Under the pieces are notes generated by a model. That model had not been told where the DNA came from and ran no database searches. It saw only the letters and a list, made by a program, of their open reading frames with translations. 43,546 bases of DNA from Acidobacteriota bacterium (GTDB lineage: Bacteria; Acidobacteriota; Terriglobia; Terriglobales; Acidobacteriaceae): NCBI GenBank assembly GCA_003225455.1, contig QIAB01000038.1:38201-81746 (forward strand). Reading direction: 5' to 3'. Both the position numbers and the translations under genes were made by a program. Shown piece after piece: positions 1 to 6,885 of the stretch; the first letter of the stretch is position 1; each line of letters starts with the position of its first letter.

Positions 1-283
1 CCAGGCCGCAGCGCAATTGAGCTTGATGGCGGACCACGGCCTTTGCTTGCACCGCGGAGCTGAGGTTGGGCAGACGGAATTCAATGCCGACTGGATCCCC
101 AAGGTGGAGTTCTCCTGCCAAAATCAGGGCCAGGCCGCCTTCACCAACATCGAGGGAACGGCCGGGAATGCTGTCAGGAACGCCGGAGCGCAGCACGGTG
201 ACGTCCACAGGAATGGCAAGCGGAAAGCGTGGATTGCGGCGAGCAATGAGCTCTTTGCCAGCCAACTGCGCAGCCGCGCTCAT
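1..283 (-). CDS. PilZ domain protein, 5' part only (runs off the left edge)
   Basis: About 94 residues are visible on the minus strand, starting at ATG 283-281 with an AAAGGA ribosome binding site about 10 nt upstream. Near residues 16-20 there is an RRNPR stretch that fits the RxxxR c-di-GMP-binding motif, followed by SLDVGEGGLAL, a variant of the D/NxSxxG motif, in the usual PilZ spacing. PilZ domains bind cyclic di-GMP and pass the signal to motility, polysaccharide or transcription machinery. The rest lies outside the window, so it could be a single-domain PilZ protein or the N-terminus of a larger one. No signal peptide is seen, so it is probably cytoplasmic. Confidence 0.75.
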   Translation of the reverse strand, partial: MSAAAQLAGKELIARRNPRFPLAIPVDVTVLRSGVPDSIPGRSLDVGEGGLALILAGELHLGDPVGIEFRLPNLSSAVQAKAVVRHQAQLRCGL

Positions 284-432
284 GCTTGATGGTTCCTTTG
301 CATAAAGACACCTCGATCCCGCCTTCGGCTGGAGGGGCTGGAAGGGAGAGCTATTTTTTGTTTTCGAGGGCTTGTGGAGGAGTATAGCACCCGGCCGTCA
401 AGCCAAAAGATTACGAAGGGCGCGGGTGAGGC

Positions 433-438
433 TATAAT
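433..438 (+). promoter_or_regulatory. Consensus -10 box (TATAAT) placed for a leaderless transcript
   Basis: A perfect TATAAT ends 8 nt before the ATG at 447, so a start point 6-8 nt downstream would fall on or next to the start codon. There is no convincing Shine-Dalgarno sequence between them. The -35 region is poor (TTACGA at 16-nt spacing). Confidence 0.4.
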
Positions 439-446
439 GAAGCAAA

Positions 447-1535
447 ATGAAGGTCCGCAGTTTCATCGTCTTAATCCTCGGCTTGGGACTCATTGTAAGT
501 TGTGGTCTGGCCCAGGACGATCTGCCTGCCGCACCCTCGGCGGTGCAGGAGCAAAAGAAGCCAAAGAGTTCCGTACCCGCCGGTCAAGCACAGCCTGACA
601 CTCCAAGCCCGCAACAGCAGTCAAAAGCCGAGCCCAAACCAGCGGATGTCAGCTCGACCTCCCCCAAGTCACCCGGGCCAACGGCGGAAGAGGATGCCAC
701 CACCATTCGCGTTCCGGTCAATGAAGTCAATGTGATTTTCACGGTCACCGATAAGCACGGCCGCTACGTCAAGGATTTGAAGAAGAACGATTTCAACGTG
801 GTTGATGACAGCAAGCCGGCGGCGGAGATACGCAGCTTCCACAATGAGACCGACTTGCCGCTGCAAGTGGGATTGCTGATCGATGCCAGCAACTCGGTAC
901 GTGACCGTTTCAAATTTGAGCAAGAATCGGCGATCGAGTTTCTCAATCAGACGGTGCGGCCTAGATACGACCGGGCGTTCGTGGTCGGTTTTGATGTGAC
1001 TCCCGAGGTCACGCAGGATTTCACCGACAATACAGAGGCCCTCTCGCGGGGCGTGCGTGCACTCAAAGCCGGCGGGGGAACGGCGATGTACGACGCTTTG
1101 TATTTTGCCTGCCGTGACAAGCTGCTCAAAGCGCAGCGCGGCGGGCCAACGCGGCGCGCCATCATTCTGCTGAGCGACGGCGACGACAATCAGAGTCACG
1201 TCACACGCGAAGAAGCAATCGAAATGGCGCAGCGGGCTGAGGTCATCGTTTATACCATCAGCACCAACGTGACCGGCGCGCGCGGGCGCGGAGACAAAGT
1301 CTTGGAACGAATCGCCGAGGCGACTGGCGGGCGTCCTTTCTTCCCCTTCCAGATCAATGATGTGGCGAACGCTTTCCTTGAAATTCAAGATGAACTGCGC
1401 AGCCAGTATGCCCTTTCCTACAAGCCTGCCGATTTCCACCTGGATGGGCGCTATCATACGATCGAAATCCTGGCGCAAAATCATAAGGGCTTGCGGGTCC
1501 GCAGCCGCCGCGGCTATTACGCGCCCGCGCAATAG
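447..1535 (+). CDS. VWFA-related domain lipoprotein
   Basis: A 362-residue exported protein. The N-terminus is a signal sequence ending in IVSC (Cys19), a plausible lipobox. A Pro/Gln/Ser-rich linker follows to about residue 85, then a beta-domain (VNVIFTVTDKHGRYV) and a von Willebrand factor A fold. The MIDAS metal site is intact: DASNS in GLLIDASNSV, a later GGTAMYDAL Thr loop and LLSDGDD. This architecture matches the acidobacterial VWFA-related family (TIGR03436-like), whose role is unknown; VWFA folds usually mediate metal-dependent protein contacts. Two other members lie at 37.3-39.7 kb. The stop codon is 1 nt before the next ATG, so the two genes are probably co-translated. Confidence 0.85.
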   Translation: MKVRSFIVLILGLGLIVSCGLAQDDLPAAPSAVQEQKKPKSSVPAGQAQPDTPSPQQQSKAEPKPADVSSTSPKSPGPTAEEDATTIRVPVNEVNVIFTVTDKHGRYVKDLKKNDFNVVDDSKPAAEIRSFHNETDLPLQVGLLIDASNSVRDRFKFEQESAIEFLNQTVRPRYDRAFVVGFDVTPEVTQDFTDNTEALSRGVRALKAGGGTAMYDALYFACRDKLLKAQRGGPTRRAIILLSDGDDNQSHVTREEAIEMAQRAEVIVYTISTNVTGARGRGDKVLERIAEATGGRPFFPFQINDVANAFLEIQDELRSQYALSYKPADFHLDGRYHTIEILAQNHKGLRVRSRRGYYAPAQ

Positions 1536-1536
1536 C

Positions 1537-1950
1537 ATGGCTGGTTATTCCGGTACGCCCCTCGCTAAAAAACTTGGTATCAAGCCAAACTACCGCGTCG
1601 CTTTCGCCGATATTCCGGCGGAAGTCGAGGCGGAGTTGCAGGACGCCCTTAGCGCCTGTGACCTGGCGAAAGATGGGCGTTTCGACTTCATCATGATTTT
1701 TACCAAGCAGCGGGCGGAGTTGAAGAGACAGTTTTCCCGTCTTGCAAAGCAACTTACGCCGGCGGGAATGTTGTGGATCAGTTGGCCTAAGAAAATTTCC
1801 GGAGTGGCGACCGATCTCGATGAGAATGAGGTGCGCAGGATTGGGCTGGATGCCGGACTCGTGGACATCAAGGTGTGCGCCGTCAACAACGTGTGGTCGG
1901 GCTTGAAATTCGTTATTCCAGTGAAAGACCGGGCCAAGAAGGGAAGATAA
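1537..1950 (+). CDS. DUF3052 family protein
   Basis: A 137-residue cytoplasmic protein beginning MAGYSGTPLAKKLGIKP, the hallmark N-terminus of DUF3052. I chose ATG 1537 because family members start here; the frame is open further upstream but that stretch overlaps the VWFA coding region. The fold resembles a small methyltransferase-like alpha/beta domain with the conserved block GMLWISWPKK near residues 75-85. The biochemical function is unknown. It follows the VWFA gene by 1 nt with no visible ribosome binding site, suggesting translational coupling, and converges with aroDE across only 29 bp. Confidence 0.8.
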   Translation: MAGYSGTPLAKKLGIKPNYRVAFADIPAEVEAELQDALSACDLAKDGRFDFIMIFTKQRAELKRQFSRLAKQLTPAGMLWISWPKKISGVATDLDENEVRRIGLDAGLVDIKVCAVNNVWSGLKFVIPVKDRAKKGR

Positions 1951-1979
1951 TCCGCGCCATGCGCTCGGTGGTTCGGTCG

Positions 1980-3548
1980 CTATTTCTTTTTCTGTTCCTT
2001 TGCTGCGTTTCTGGCAGTTCGTTCCTGGAGCGCCAGCGTAACCACGCGCAGCATGTCATCCCAAGGAGCGGGCTTGCCGGTCCAGATTTCAAACTGACGG
2101 GCAGCTTGATGGACGAACATCTCGATTCCGGGAATGACCTGCGCGCCCCGCGCTTTGGCGAACTTCATCAGGCGAGTTTCAACCGGGTCATAAATCATGT
2201 CGAATACATAGCGCGCCTGTATTTCATTCTCATGCAGTGGAGATTCGCGGGTGTTCCCCATGCCAACGGGAGTGGCGTTGATAATGACGTCAAAGGTGTG
2301 CTTTTTCAGGTCGGCGCGCTTGACCATGCGTGCCCGCGCCGAGCGCGCCAGTTTCTGCGCCGGGCCGGCGGTGCGATTCAAAATGTAAACTTCTGCTCCG
2401 CGCTCTTTCAGCCCGTACACTGCCGCCCGCGCCGCCCCACCCGCCCCTAAGACCAGAATCTTTGATTTATCCAGCGTAATGCGCTGCTCCAGCGGGCGCA
2501 CCACGCCCGCGCTATCGGTGTTGAATCCATAGAGCTTTCCATCTTGCGCCCGCACTACGGTGTTGCACGCGCCAATCTTGGTGGTGTGCGAGTCGGTGTT
2601 ATCGAGAAATCTTACAATTGCCTGTTTGTACGGCATAGTGATGGAGAGGCCATGAATCGGAATGTCGCGCACGCAAGCCAGCAGGTCTTTCAAAGTTTTG
2701 GCGTGCAGGGCGAGGAATACTCCGTTGACATTTTCGCGCCGCAACGCGGCGTTCATGATCACGGGAGAAAGCGAGTGGGAAACTGGATCTCCTGCAACAC
2801 CGTATACCCGCGTGGCGGCATCCACCTGCTCGATGCGATAAGTGCTGCGTAAATCCTGAGCCGTAACCTGGCCCGGGGCAGTCTTCTCATCCGGGCTGAT
2901 GGCACCGAATGTGAACACGCTGCCCGCGCGTACTCCGAGGACGCGGCTTATGATGCCCTGCTCCCCCATGCACAAGCCGATCAGAGAATGCCGGTCACTT
3001 TGCTTTTCCAGGAACTTCATCATGGTGACGTTGTCGTAGAGAGTGGTGGCGGTGCCTACGATTTTGTAGAAATCGGCCGGGAAAGCGGCCATCTTGGCGA
3101 GCGTTCGCTCGAGGTTCTTAGTAGCGCGAAAATCGTGAAAGGAGATAATTAATGCCGCTTTGGCTCGAAGGCGCTGCAATTGCCCGGGCTTGCATTTTGA
3201 GGCGCTTTGCAGTTCGAGATCGAGCAACTGACATCCTGCCGAGGCGGCCTTGCTCAGGATCTCCAATTGAGTGGCGAGCGACCCGCGAAACTTGCCGCCG
3301 CTGACTATGCGCCGGCAGGTGCCGATCGCCACTATCTGGGGATGGTATTCGGTAAAACGCTTGATCTTGGGAAGGGCTTGCGCGGGATGGGAGAGGTAAT
3401 CTAACCTGAACTCCAGAAAGGTGTTATCCCGCACGAGGGCTTCTGCTTTATCCACCAGGTCGGTGGCATCGGACCCGGTTACGGGCACACAAACCCGTGG
3501 TAACCGTGAAGGAATAAGACGAGAAATAAAGCTTGAGGCTCCGGTCAT
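1980..3548 (-). CDS. aroDE: Bifunctional 3-dehydroquinate dehydratase / shikimate dehydrogenase
   Basis: A 522-residue fusion catalysing steps three and four of the shikimate pathway: 3-dehydroquinate to 3-dehydroshikimate, then NADPH-dependent reduction to shikimate. Residues 17-240 are a type I dehydroquinase: EFRLD at 47-51, the general-acid region SFHDF with His138, and Lys162 in YKIVGTAT as Schiff-base lysine. From about residue 248 comes shikimate dehydrogenase: GVAGDPVSHSLSP, MPYK with catalytic Lys308, ACNT Asn329, NTDS Asp345 and the Rossmann loop GAGGAARA at 368-375. All key residues are present. The C-terminus is Lys-rich. An AAGG lies very close to the ATG, so the exact start is slightly uncertain. 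Confidence 0.93.
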   Translation of the reverse strand: MTGASSFISRLIPSRLPRVCVPVTGSDATDLVDKAEALVRDNTFLEFRLDYLSHPAQALPKIKRFTEYHPQIVAIGTCRRIVSGGKFRGSLATQLEILSKAASAGCQLLDLELQSASKCKPGQLQRLRAKAALIISFHDFRATKNLERTLAKMAAFPADFYKIVGTATTLYDNVTMMKFLEKQSDRHSLIGLCMGEQGIISRVLGVRAGSVFTFGAISPDEKTAPGQVTAQDLRSTYRIEQVDAATRVYGVAGDPVSHSLSPVIMNAALRRENVNGVFLALHAKTLKDLLACVRDIPIHGLSITMPYKQAIVRFLDNTDSHTTKIGACNTVVRAQDGKLYGFNTDSAGVVRPLEQRITLDKSKILVLGAGGAARAAVYGLKERGAEVYILNRTAGPAQKLARSARARMVKRADLKKHTFDVIINATPVGMGNTRESPLHENEIQARYVFDMIYDPVETRLMKFAKARGAQVIPGIEMFVHQAARQFEIWTGKPAPWDDMLRVVTLALQERTARNAAKEQKKK

Positions 3549-3569
3549 CGCCTTGAGTAGGTCGGCGCG

Positions 3570-3598
3570 ATATTACAGGCGTGTAATTGCAGATGCAA
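3570..3598 (-). promoter_or_regulatory. Candidate sigma70 promoter of aroDE
   Basis: Read on the minus strand: TTGCAT (3598-3593), a 17-nt spacer, then TAATAT (3575-3570). This would give a short leader of about 15 nt before the ATG at 3548. Both boxes are partial matches, so this is a candidate only. Confidence 0.35.
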
Positions 3599-3768
3599 CA
3601 ACGGATTACAATAATTGCGCCAGCCACAAACTTTTTAGCGTAGCCAGCAATAACACCAGCGTAACCTTGACCCGTCCTATCTCTGTTGTTACCTTCCGGG
3701 TGAAAGCCTTTATTTTCCAGCCTTAATAGGGAAAAGGCCTGCGCTTGCGGCCCGCTCCCGGAGGTAAC

Positions 3769-4734
3769 ATGAAGAAAATAGGACTGTTGCTCCTGCTGTG
3801 CCTGGCGGTTGCCGCAGCTGCCCAACAGGCGGACTCGACGCCGGCCGACCAATCTACTCCTGAGGGAACGGTATCGACTTCGGTGAGCTTTCCGGTAGAG
3901 CGAGTGCAAACCCCCACGACTTCCGATCTGTACTGCGCCGGCTTCGTAAACAAGCAGGTACTGCCCAACTCGAATTTCGTGCTTGGCGGTCTCCACAGCC
4001 CAAATACGACCAAGTTCGCCGACAACGATCTGATTTATTTGGCAGGACGCGGCTATCAGGCCGGCCAGCAATACACCATCGTCCGTGAGCTTCGAGACGC
4101 GAACCGCTACGAAATATTTGCCGGCCAGCACGCTATGCTCGCGGCTATGGGCCAGCCGTACGCTGAGCTGGCGCGAGTGCGAATCATCGATACGCGAAGC
4201 AAATCCGCGATTGCCCATGTCGAATTCAGTTGCGAGCCGGTGGACCCCGGTGACATTGCAATACCTTTCGCCGAGAAGCAGCCAGTCGTGTTCCATCCTC
4301 CTTTGCGTTTCGATCGCTTTGCTCCATCAAATGGAAAAACCAGCGGCCGCATTGTGCTGGGCAAGGATTTTGACTCGGAACTGGGAACAGGCAAGAAGGT
4401 CTACATTAACGTCGGCACAAACCAGGGAATTAAAGTGGGTGACTACTTCCGCGCGGTTCGCTCCTACACTGCGGATCTGAACGATCCAGTCGATACGCTT
4501 TCCTTCAAAGCATCAACGGTGGAAGACACCCAGAATCGTGAGCCGAACATCGAGCCACGCATGCTGACCAAGAGCGGGAAGGGGCCCACCATCCGCGTCG
4601 CCGATTACCCGCGCCGCGCGGTTGGCGAAATAGTAGTGATCGGCACAACGCCGACAACGGCCACTGGTATGATCGTGTTCGCGCTTGAAGATCTGCACCT
4701 CGGCGATGGTGTAGAGCTCGACCAGCAGCAATAA
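3769..4734 (+). CDS. Secreted protein of unknown function
   Basis: A 321-residue protein. The start is ATG 3769, preceded by GGAGGT at 3760-3765; an upstream in-frame GTG/ATG would lack a site and spoil the signal peptide. MKKIGLLLLLCLAVAAAAQQA is a clear Sec signal with cleavage near the Ala-rich stretch. Two Cys are visible in the mature part (DLYCAGF and EFSCEPV). The segment KVYINVGTNQGIKVGDYFRAVR, near residues 215-236, resembles the short beta-motif seen in flagellar/outer-membrane assembly proteins such as the FlgT C-terminus, but the similarity is too short to name it. It is monocistronic, with its own strong terminator. Probably periplasmic or outer-membrane associated. Confidence 0.75.
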   Translation: MKKIGLLLLLCLAVAAAAQQADSTPADQSTPEGTVSTSVSFPVERVQTPTTSDLYCAGFVNKQVLPNSNFVLGGLHSPNTTKFADNDLIYLAGRGYQAGQQYTIVRELRDANRYEIFAGQHAMLAAMGQPYAELARVRIIDTRSKSAIAHVEFSCEPVDPGDIAIPFAEKQPVVFHPPLRFDRFAPSNGKTSGRIVLGKDFDSELGTGKKVYINVGTNQGIKVGDYFRAVRSYTADLNDPVDTLSFKASTVEDTQNREPNIEPRMLTKSGKGPTIRVADYPRRAVGEIVVIGTTPTTATGMIVFALEDLHLGDGVELDQQQ

Positions 4735-4763
4735 GTTTTTCGCGACAGGAAGCACTCCGAACA

Positions 4764-4791
4764 GGGGAGGTGAAAGCCTCCCCATTTTTTT
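4764..4791 (+). terminator. Rho-independent terminator
   Basis: Stem GGGGAGG (4764-4770), loop TGAAAG, stem CCTCCCC (4777-4783), then A and a run of seven T. It ends the secreted-protein gene at 3769-4734 and faces the end of rlmH. Confidence 0.85.
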
Positions 4792-4845
4792 CGGTTGTGA
4801 GCAGAATTCGTCACGGCTTCGCGGTAACGACCGCGCCGCTGGCCT

Positions 4846-5283
4846 TCAGTGCCCGAGATGGTAAGGGTGACCCTTCAAAATCGTGAAGGCACGGTAAAGC
4901 TGTTCCAGCAGTACCAAGCGCGCTAACTCATGCGCCAGCGTCATCTTTCCTAATGACAAGACTAAGTTTGCCGTGCGGCGGGCTTGGTCGCTGAAACCGT
5001 CGGCCGGACCGACCGCAAACAGCAATGGCAGGGGATTGCGTGCCTGGTGCTCGTTGAACCATCCCGCGAGCTCTTCGGAAGAGAGCTGTTTTCCCTTGCC
5101 ATCCAGGACCACCAGCGTGTGCGGGCGAGCTCCACGCGCGCAGAACTTCAGCAGCGCGGTCTCATCTTTCAGAGCCACGCCCTCTACGTCGGCGTAGCGG
5201 CGCAAGCGTTTCAGGTATTCGTCAGTGAGGGTCTGAATGGCTGGTTCTTTGGTTTTACCGATCCAGGCTATCGTAAGTTTCAC
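4846..5283 (-). CDS. rlmH: 23S rRNA pseudouridine-1915 N3-methyltransferase (RlmH/YbeA)
   Basis: A 145-residue SPOUT-family methyltransferase that methylates pseudouridine 1915 of 23S rRNA in helix 69 using SAM. I chose GTG 5283, giving VKLTIAWIGKTKEP, the usual N-terminus; an in-frame GTG at 5316 would add 11 atypical residues. The trefoil-knot SAM site is visible: LLFAVGPADGFS and then LSLGKMTLAHELARLVLLEQLYRAFTILKGHPYHLGH, which is the near-invariant C-terminus of this family. Full length. It is last in the nadD-rsfS-rlmH series, a common bacterial arrangement. Confidence 0.92.
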   Translation of the reverse strand: MKLTIAWIGKTKEPAIQTLTDEYLKRLRRYADVEGVALKDETALLKFCARGARPHTLVVLDGKGKQLSSEELAGWFNEHQARNPLPLLFAVGPADGFSDQARRTANLVLSLGKMTLAHELARLVLLEQLYRAFTILKGHPYHLGH

Positions 5284-5395
5284 GCGGAGATTTAACCACA
5301 GACCGCGGAGGCACACAGAGAAACCGGCACGCGATTTTGGACGCCTTTAACCGCAGAGAACGCAAAAGGCTCGCGGAGAAGGCTGAGGATTACAG
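5284..5395. repeat. Degenerate TTAACC(A/G)CAGAG-type intergenic repeat
   Basis: The gap between rlmH and rsfS has two related units, one starting TTTAACCACAGACC near 5292 and one starting TTTAACCGCAGAGAACG near 5347. Each continues into a CGCGGAG/GCACACAGAGA-like sequence. Units of this kind recur in intergenic regions of Acidobacteriota and related phyla. I infer membership from resemblance; no function is known. Confidence 0.45.
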
Positions 5396-5398
5396 TGC

Positions 5399-5812
5399 CT
5401 AGGCCAGCTTTCTTCTTTTTGTGCGCGCCGTCGCGCGCCTTCTTCCGCGTGCGGTCAGCTCACGAGGTTCCAACCGCTTGGCCGACTTCCATAGCCGTTC
5501 GAGATCGTAGTATCGGCGCGCTTTCTCAGAGAACACGTGGACAACAAAATCTACGTAATCCAGCAAGACCCACTCCGCCTGCTTGTAGCCTTCGACGTGG
5601 GTTGGGCGGAGGCCGGCTTTGTGCAGCCGTTCCTCAACTTCGTCAGAAATAGCTTGAATCTGCCGCGGATTGGTGCCGCTGCACACGACGAAATAGTCAG
5701 TAAATGCGCCGGAGTCTTTTTCAAGTTCCAGCACAGTGATTTCTTCCGCCTTCTTTTCCTGGCAGGCGCTGATGGCTTCGGTGACTTGGCGCTGGAGGTC
5801 GGTTTTTTTCAT
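5399..5812 (-). CDS. rsfS: Ribosome silencing factor RsfS (Iojap family)
   Basis: A 137-residue protein that binds ribosomal protein uL14 and blocks joining of 30S and 50S subunits, lowering translation under starvation. The core matches the family: KKAEEITVLELEKDSGAFTDYFVVCSGTNPRQIQAISDEVEERL, then EGYKQAEWVLLDYVDFVVHVFSEKARRYYDLERLW. Family members are usually about 105-120 residues; this one has a basic tail after RLEPRELT made mostly of Arg, Lys, Ala and Thr. No good Shine-Dalgarno precedes the ATG. It lies between nadD and rlmH. Confidence 0.93.
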   Translation of the reverse strand: MKKTDLQRQVTEAISACQEKKAEEITVLELEKDSGAFTDYFVVCSGTNPRQIQAISDEVEERLHKAGLRPTHVEGYKQAEWVLLDYVDFVVHVFSEKARRYYDLERLWKSAKRLEPRELTARGRRRATARTKRRKLA

Positions 5813-5982
5813 TCAGTCGTTGGTCTTTTGTCGCTGCTTGTTAGTCAGGTGGTCGCTCGCGGAACATTCGTCGACAGTAGTGAATCGTCGGCCCAATCCC
5901 ATTGTAGCCGAGGAGCCAGCCTAAGCCGACTGTTGGAAAATCGCCGTGTTTGGCCAACGACCAAACGCTACCGAGCGGTGGC

Positions 5983-6687
5983 TTAATACAATCCCATTTT
6001 CTTGATGTATTCCTCGACTCGCGGATCTACAAATTTCTTTAGCGGCTTCTTGGCGGATGCAGCCTGGCGGATGGCAGTGGCTGAGATTGGCTGATGTACG
6101 TTGTCCAGGAGGTGCACTGTCGCGCCGCTCAGCACCAGATCTCCCTTGGCGGGCTGTTTGGAAAACGGTTTGGTCACCGCTGCTGCTGGACGCAGTTTTT
6201 CGGGTAGCGCGTTGGCGACATCGGCCAGCGAATAGCCCGGGCGGCTGGCAACGATGAACTCGCATTCCCGGAGCAGCGCCTCGGGTTCATGCCAGGTCGC
6301 GATCTCATCGAAGGCGTCGATGCCAATGAGAAAAAACAGCCGGTCAGCTTTTCTCAACGATTGCTTGATCCGTCGGACTGTATCGATGCTGTAATTGGCT
6401 GGCGCAGCGTGCTCACCCGACCGCGATTTGGCGGTTGTATTGATTCCGACGACGCCCGGCGCCTCCAATAAAGAAGGCACGAAACTCTTCTCGCCCATAG
6501 TAGCCAGCACCACCATGGCATAGCGGTGAACGAACGGGGCGACAGGTTCGCGCTGTTTGTGGGGAGGGATGTTGGCAGGCACGAAGTAGATCCGGCCTAG
6601 CTCGAATTTCTCTTTTGCGGCACTCGCCAGCGCGATATGGCCGATGTGGATGGGGTCAAACGTTCCGCCAAGAAGACCGATGTTCAT
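5983..6687 (-). CDS. nadD: Nicotinate-nucleotide adenylyltransferase
   Basis: A 234-residue enzyme joining nicotinate mononucleotide and ATP to give deamido-NAD in NAD biosynthesis. I placed the start at ATG 6687, so the protein begins MNIGLLGGTFDPIHIGH, the standard N-terminus with the nucleotidyltransferase GGTFDP and HIGH motifs; an upstream in-frame start at 6741 adds 18 atypical residues. Other family signatures are VPANIPPHK, FLIGIDAF, ATWHEPEALL and the C-terminal ISATAIR (ISSTxIR type). Slightly longer than average because of an insert around the SRSGEHAAPANYSIDT segment. A 170-bp gap separates it from rsfS. Confidence 0.93.
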   Translation of the reverse strand: MNIGLLGGTFDPIHIGHIALASAAKEKFELGRIYFVPANIPPHKQREPVAPFVHRYAMVVLATMGEKSFVPSLLEAPGVVGINTTAKSRSGEHAAPANYSIDTVRRIKQSLRKADRLFFLIGIDAFDEIATWHEPEALLRECEFIVASRPGYSLADVANALPEKLRPAAAVTKPFSKQPAKGDLVLSGATVHLLDNVHQPISATAIRQAASAKKPLKKFVDPRVEEYIKKMGLY

Positions 6688-6885
6688 GAGCACTCTTTGG
6701 GAAAGCTTCGGTAGTTTCTTGTTTTCCGCCTTGTAATGCAAGTTTTGAGGGCAATGATCGGAGTTTCATCAGGAATCCCGGTTGCCTCGGGTAACCAACT
6801 CCAAGGTGCAATGCCTGGAACGCCACAAAGCCATGCACTCTCGTAACACTCGCGGCTTTCCCGTTATGGGATACGCTGGCCTCGT

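Noticed and set aside
669-1538. A 289-codon open frame on the minus strand across the VWFA gene
   Set aside because: It is the shadow of a VWFA gene with a clear signal peptide and MIDAS; the antisense protein shows no family or start site.
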